Assembly: GCF_964199755.1 (NCBI RefSeq)
Contig: NC_133898.1
Location: 130,632,224-130,696,223 of the forward strand
DNA: 64,000 bases
Direction of reading: 5' to 3'
From: Larus michahellis
Lineage: Eukaryota; Chordata; Aves; Charadriiformes; Laridae
Position numbers and translations under genes: made by a program. Below, piece by piece: positions 60,961 through 64,000 of this stretch (its first letter is position 1; every line of letters starts with the position of its first letter). The notes beneath the pieces were generated by a model. The model saw nothing but the letters and a program-made list of their open reading frames with translations. It ran no database searches and was not told where the DNA came from.

Positions 60961-62200
60961 ACGCCCCGCTCCCGCTGCCCAGCTTTCCCCGCGCATCCCT
61001 GCGGATAAAAATCCTCTCTTCCCTTTCCAGACCCCACCGGGCTCTTCCCTCCTCGTTCCCGGGGGGGCTGGTTGGGGCCCCCGTCCCTGCTCTGACCCCC
61101 AGCAGGGCAGAGGAGGAGGAGGAGGAGGAAAGGGGGTTGCCGTCACATCCCTCTGCCACTACAGCCAGAGGCGAAATACCTGCCTGCGCTGCCAGGAGCT
61201 GGCCCGTCCCATGGGGCCCTGCCGGGGCCACTTCCAGCGAACAGGGAATTTCCGTCTGGCAGAAACCGGGGCGTTTTTGCTGCCTGGGTTTTTATCTCGG
61301 AAGGTTGAAGCACGGAGGGATTTCAGAGGGGAAATTCCCAAACTCTTCCCCTTGCAGAGACAGCACGGGATGCTCCGCTCCGTAGCCAGAGCATCGCCGC
61401 CCCGGCCGTGGCGTGTGGAAACGGGGTGAGGTGGAATGAAGGTGCCTTTTCCCCTGCTGGGACCCCCCACTCCCGGCCCCAGAACAAAAGAAAACCTCGA
61501 GATTAAAAACTAGGGACCTCCCACTGAAAAAAAGTTTAAAATCACCCAGTTTGGGGGAGTTCAAGGGGAATAAATATCATGTTTTTGGCCCGAGATGGTG
61601 CGTCTGTGGCTCAGGTGGGGCAGGCAGAGTCGTGAAGGCACCTCGGAGGGTCACTTGGGCTATTTCATTTTTTTAAAATGGCACTTTAAACGTTTATCTT
61701 TCCGAGCAAAAGCCCAAAAACTTTGCAGAGGGTAAAAAAACTTCCAGTTCAGCGGCGAGCGGGTCTTGCGCAAGCCCGTGCCGCAGCGTGATAGTGCAGG
61801 GCCAGGAATGGTTGACGAGCCAGAAAAGAAAACGCTTAATTAAATGATGGCAATTAATTTTTGCCCAAACCCAGCCATATTCCCTTGGGTAATGCAAACT
61901 TCCCGCGTTTCGCAACCCCAGCTGCGGGTGCTGGGACGGCCCAGCTGGAAGGCAGTGTGGCCGCGGGGCTGCGGCCGTACAGGAGAGCGTGGAAAATGTA
62001 ATGGGGGGCCTGGGACCCGCTAACGAACCCGCCAAGCGTCCTGAGAGGGCTCGGTGGTGGAGCCCGGCAGTTTGCAAAGGGAAACGAGTTTCAAAGCAGG
62101 GCTCGGGGGTGACTTCCCAGCTGCTGCTCGGTGTTTCTCGCCCGGGGAAGTTGTCACCACGTGGTGTGACCATGGCCGAGGGCTTTTACAGGCTGCGGAG
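60961..62200. other. Unassigned intergenic sequence
   Basis: No exon, repeat or element is recognised; moderately AT-rich around 61480-61880. Confidence 0.4.
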
Positions 62201-62204
62201 ATCA

Positions 62205-62665
62205 TAGAATCATTGAATAACGGTTTGGGTGGGAAGAGACCTTCAAAGCCCACCCAGTGGCACCCCCTGCCCTGGGCAGGGACACCTCCCACCAGCCCAG
62301 GTTGCTCCAAGCCCCGGCCAACCTGGCCTTGAACCCCTCCAGGGATGGGGCAGCCACAGCTTCTCTGGGCAACCTGGGCCAGGGGCTCACCCCCCTCACA
62401 CCAAAGAATTTCTTCCCAATATCTCATCTCAATCTCCCCTCTTCCAGTGTAAAACCCTTCCCCCTCGTCCCATGGCTCCCCTCCCTGCTCCAGAGTCCCT
62501 CCCCAGCTTTCCTGGAGCCCCTTGAGGGACTGGCAGGGGCTGGAAGGTCTCCGCGGATCCTTCTCTTCTCCAGGCTGAACCCCCCCAGCTCTCTCAGCCT
62601 GTCCTCCCAGCAGAGGGGCTCCAGCCCTCCCAGCATCTCCGGGGCCTCCTCTGGCTCCGCTCTAT
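62205..62665 (-). mobile_element. CR1 LINE 3' fragment
   Basis: Complement of a CR1 tail (ATCATAGAATCATTGAATAA) and C-terminal coding region, closely matching the copy in TRIM35 at 19345-19800. It is truncated earlier than that copy, at about 62665. Confidence 0.92.
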
Positions 62666-62720
62666 TTTCCTTTCCCTTCCAAAAACGAAGCAGGAACAGC
62701 ATCTCTCGTGATTCCCATGG

Positions 62721-62733
62721 GTTGCCTGGCGAC
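62721..62733 (+). promoter_or_regulatory. Perfect RFX X-box without an assigned gene
   Basis: GTTGCCTGGCGAC fits RYYNYY-N-RRNRAC exactly and is followed by a CpG-rich patch (CCCGCCGGCGCGCTTCCCGC). This is the arrangement seen at the DRC1 promoter, but no coding start was found nearby. Confidence 0.5.
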
Positions 62734-63126
62734 CGGGATGCTTAGCGACCGGGACCCGCCGGCGCGCTTCCCGCCGTGCCAAAAACGATGCTGCAAGCCC
62801 TTTCCTTCTCCCGCAGAAAGGTTACTGGGAAAGACGCCCACCTTGTTCCTGGGAAGCTGTTTCCCCTCCCCGAGGGGAGGCTCTGAGCGCTGCTCCGGGC
62901 TTATTTTTAGCCTGGCGGCGTTGTGTGAGCTCGGGCGCTTTGGTTTTGGGGGGGAAGGTTGAGCCCTGCCAGCCCTCTCCAGCCTCATGGCGTGGGGATG
63001 GTGTCTCAGCCCCGTCCTCCTGCATCATCCCAGAACAAGAAGCATCTCCAGCATCTGCCCTACAACATCCTCAGGGGTTTTCAGAGCCCCCCAGGCCTGA
63101 TTTTGGGAGCTCTTCCAGGCTATTGA

Positions 63127-63335
63127 GCCCCTGGCCCAGGTTGCCCAGAGAAGCTGGGCAGAGAAGCCCAGCTGGCTGCCCAGAGAAGCCCCATCCCTGG
63201 AGGGGTTCAAGGTCAGGTTGGCCGGGGCTTGGAGCAACCTGGGCTGGTGGGAGGTGTCCCTGCCCAGGGCAGTGGGGTGGCACTGGATGGTCTTTAAGGT
63301 CCCTTCTAACCCAACAATTCTATGATTCTATTGGC
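63127..63335 (+). mobile_element. CR1 LINE 3' fragment
   Basis: Plus-strand CCAGGTTGCCCAGAGAAGC, CCATCCCTGGAGGGGTTCAA and TTCTAACCCAACAATTCTAT with a final GATTCTATTGG. It is short and contains a small internal duplication near 63150-63180. Confidence 0.92.
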
Positions 63336-64000
63336 ATGTTTGACCCTTTTCCTTACACCGCAGTCGTGTTGCTCTTGGCTGGAGCCGTGTTGGGTCAATT
63401 TTTGGTTGTGAAGGTATAAGAAAAAACATGGACCAAATGATAATTCCGTTATTAATTGTAAGAATGAGTGGGACCCCCATGACGAGCCCCGTGGCAGGGG
63501 ACTGGAGCACGTCTGTGGGACCCTGGGACCTTGGTCCCTTAGTAGGACGGGCTGAAACCAGGTCTCAGAACCTGCCCGTGATCCTTTTTGGGTCCGGCAG
63601 CTGCAGGCAGCAGAGAGGGGGGTATAAAAATGCAGCTTTGCTGGCTCAGGTGTGAGTTGTTTCTCTCCTGGCATAAAAGGTGAGGGATTTAGGGCTTCCT
63701 GCAATGCCTGGGGCTGCTCGGGTGATGTCTTTTCCCACTGTGGTTGCAGGATTGCTCCCAGTTGGAGCAGCGTGGAGAAGCCGGTGGCTCTGGCATGGCC
63801 AAGGGGCAGCGCTCGGGCAGTTCTGGCAGGAAGATCTCCACCAGAGTGGAGACCATTGGAGCAAACCTTGCATCCGAAACCTGGGCAGTCTGCCCTGGGA
63901 AGAGGATGCCGTGTCCCCCCCTGCGGCCATGGGGCCCACGAGATTCATGGGGGGTGGCTGCAGAGGTCCCATGCCCAGGGAGGAGGCGACCAGGAGCAGT
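63336..64000. other. Right end of window, unassigned
   Basis: A TATA-like GGGTATAAAAATGC (about 63630) and scattered short open frames are present, but no gene or element can be named. Confidence 0.35.

Noticed and set aside
63340-63720. A TATA-like motif and scattered frames suggesting an old inserted element
   Set aside because: No terminal repeats, tail or recognisable protein motif support naming a family.

Overview
This window looks like avian nuclear DNA, probably from a GC-rich, gene-dense chromosome of the microchromosome type. The basis is the many CR1 retrotransposon copies ending in the typical bird tail of ATTCTATG-type octamers, the compact GC-rich genes, the abundance of GC-rich minisatellites, and exon-by-exon matches to vertebrate genes. 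No bacterial-style operons, CRISPR arrays or RNA genes were recognised.

Four genes can be assembled exon by exon, all on the minus strand. STMN4 (stathmin-4/RB3) has its coding exons at 6103-8901, a 5' exon at 12967-13012 and a CCAAT/CRE-type promoter at about 13.1-13.2 kb. TRIM35 has six coding exons at 18498-23001 (493 aa) and a probable 5' UTR exon at about 24.04-24.24 kb. DRC1, a subunit of the axonemal nexin-dynein regulatory complex, has seventeen exons at 25507-40671 (747 aa), with a perfect RFX X-box just upstream of the start codon. An unrecognised four-exon gene at 45458-47445 encodes a predicted 428-aa single-pass membrane protein. It has at least one decayed paralogue next to it (42.8-43.4 kb, plus related sequence at 43.9-44.3 kb) and a possible CRE-bearing upstream exon at 51.7-51.8 kb.

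Layout. 0-4.5 kb: no gene seen. 4.5-13.2 kb: STMN4, with minisatellites in its first intron. 13.2-18.3 kb: intergenic, with an A-rich block, six identical 60-bp repeats and a plus-strand TATA/CCAAT/CRE-like promoter. 18.3-24.3 kb: TRIM35. 25.4-40.7 kb: DRC1, whose introns hold several CR1 pieces. 40.9-41.9 kb: a CR1 directly upstream of DRC1. 42.4-47.5 kb: the membrane-protein locus, broken up by CR1s. 47.6-51.5 kb: two CR1 elements head to head, the plus-strand one being a long 3' half with reverse transcriptase. 52.2-53.1 kb: a spaced inverted repeat enclosing RFX-like motifs. 53.9-58.9 kb: GC-rich, with splice-like signals but no recognised gene. 59-61 kb: a roughly 2-kb satellite-like array. 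62.2-63.3 kb: two CR1 fragments flanking a second perfect X-box.

STMN4 and TRIM35 are, to my knowledge, neighbours in mammals (human 8p21), whereas DRC1 is elsewhere in human (2p23), so the TRIM35-DRC1 pairing here is notable. DRC1 is a motile-cilium and sperm-flagellum gene. The RFX and CRE motifs around it and around the unknown gene suggest, as inference only, a small cilia/testis expression neighbourhood.
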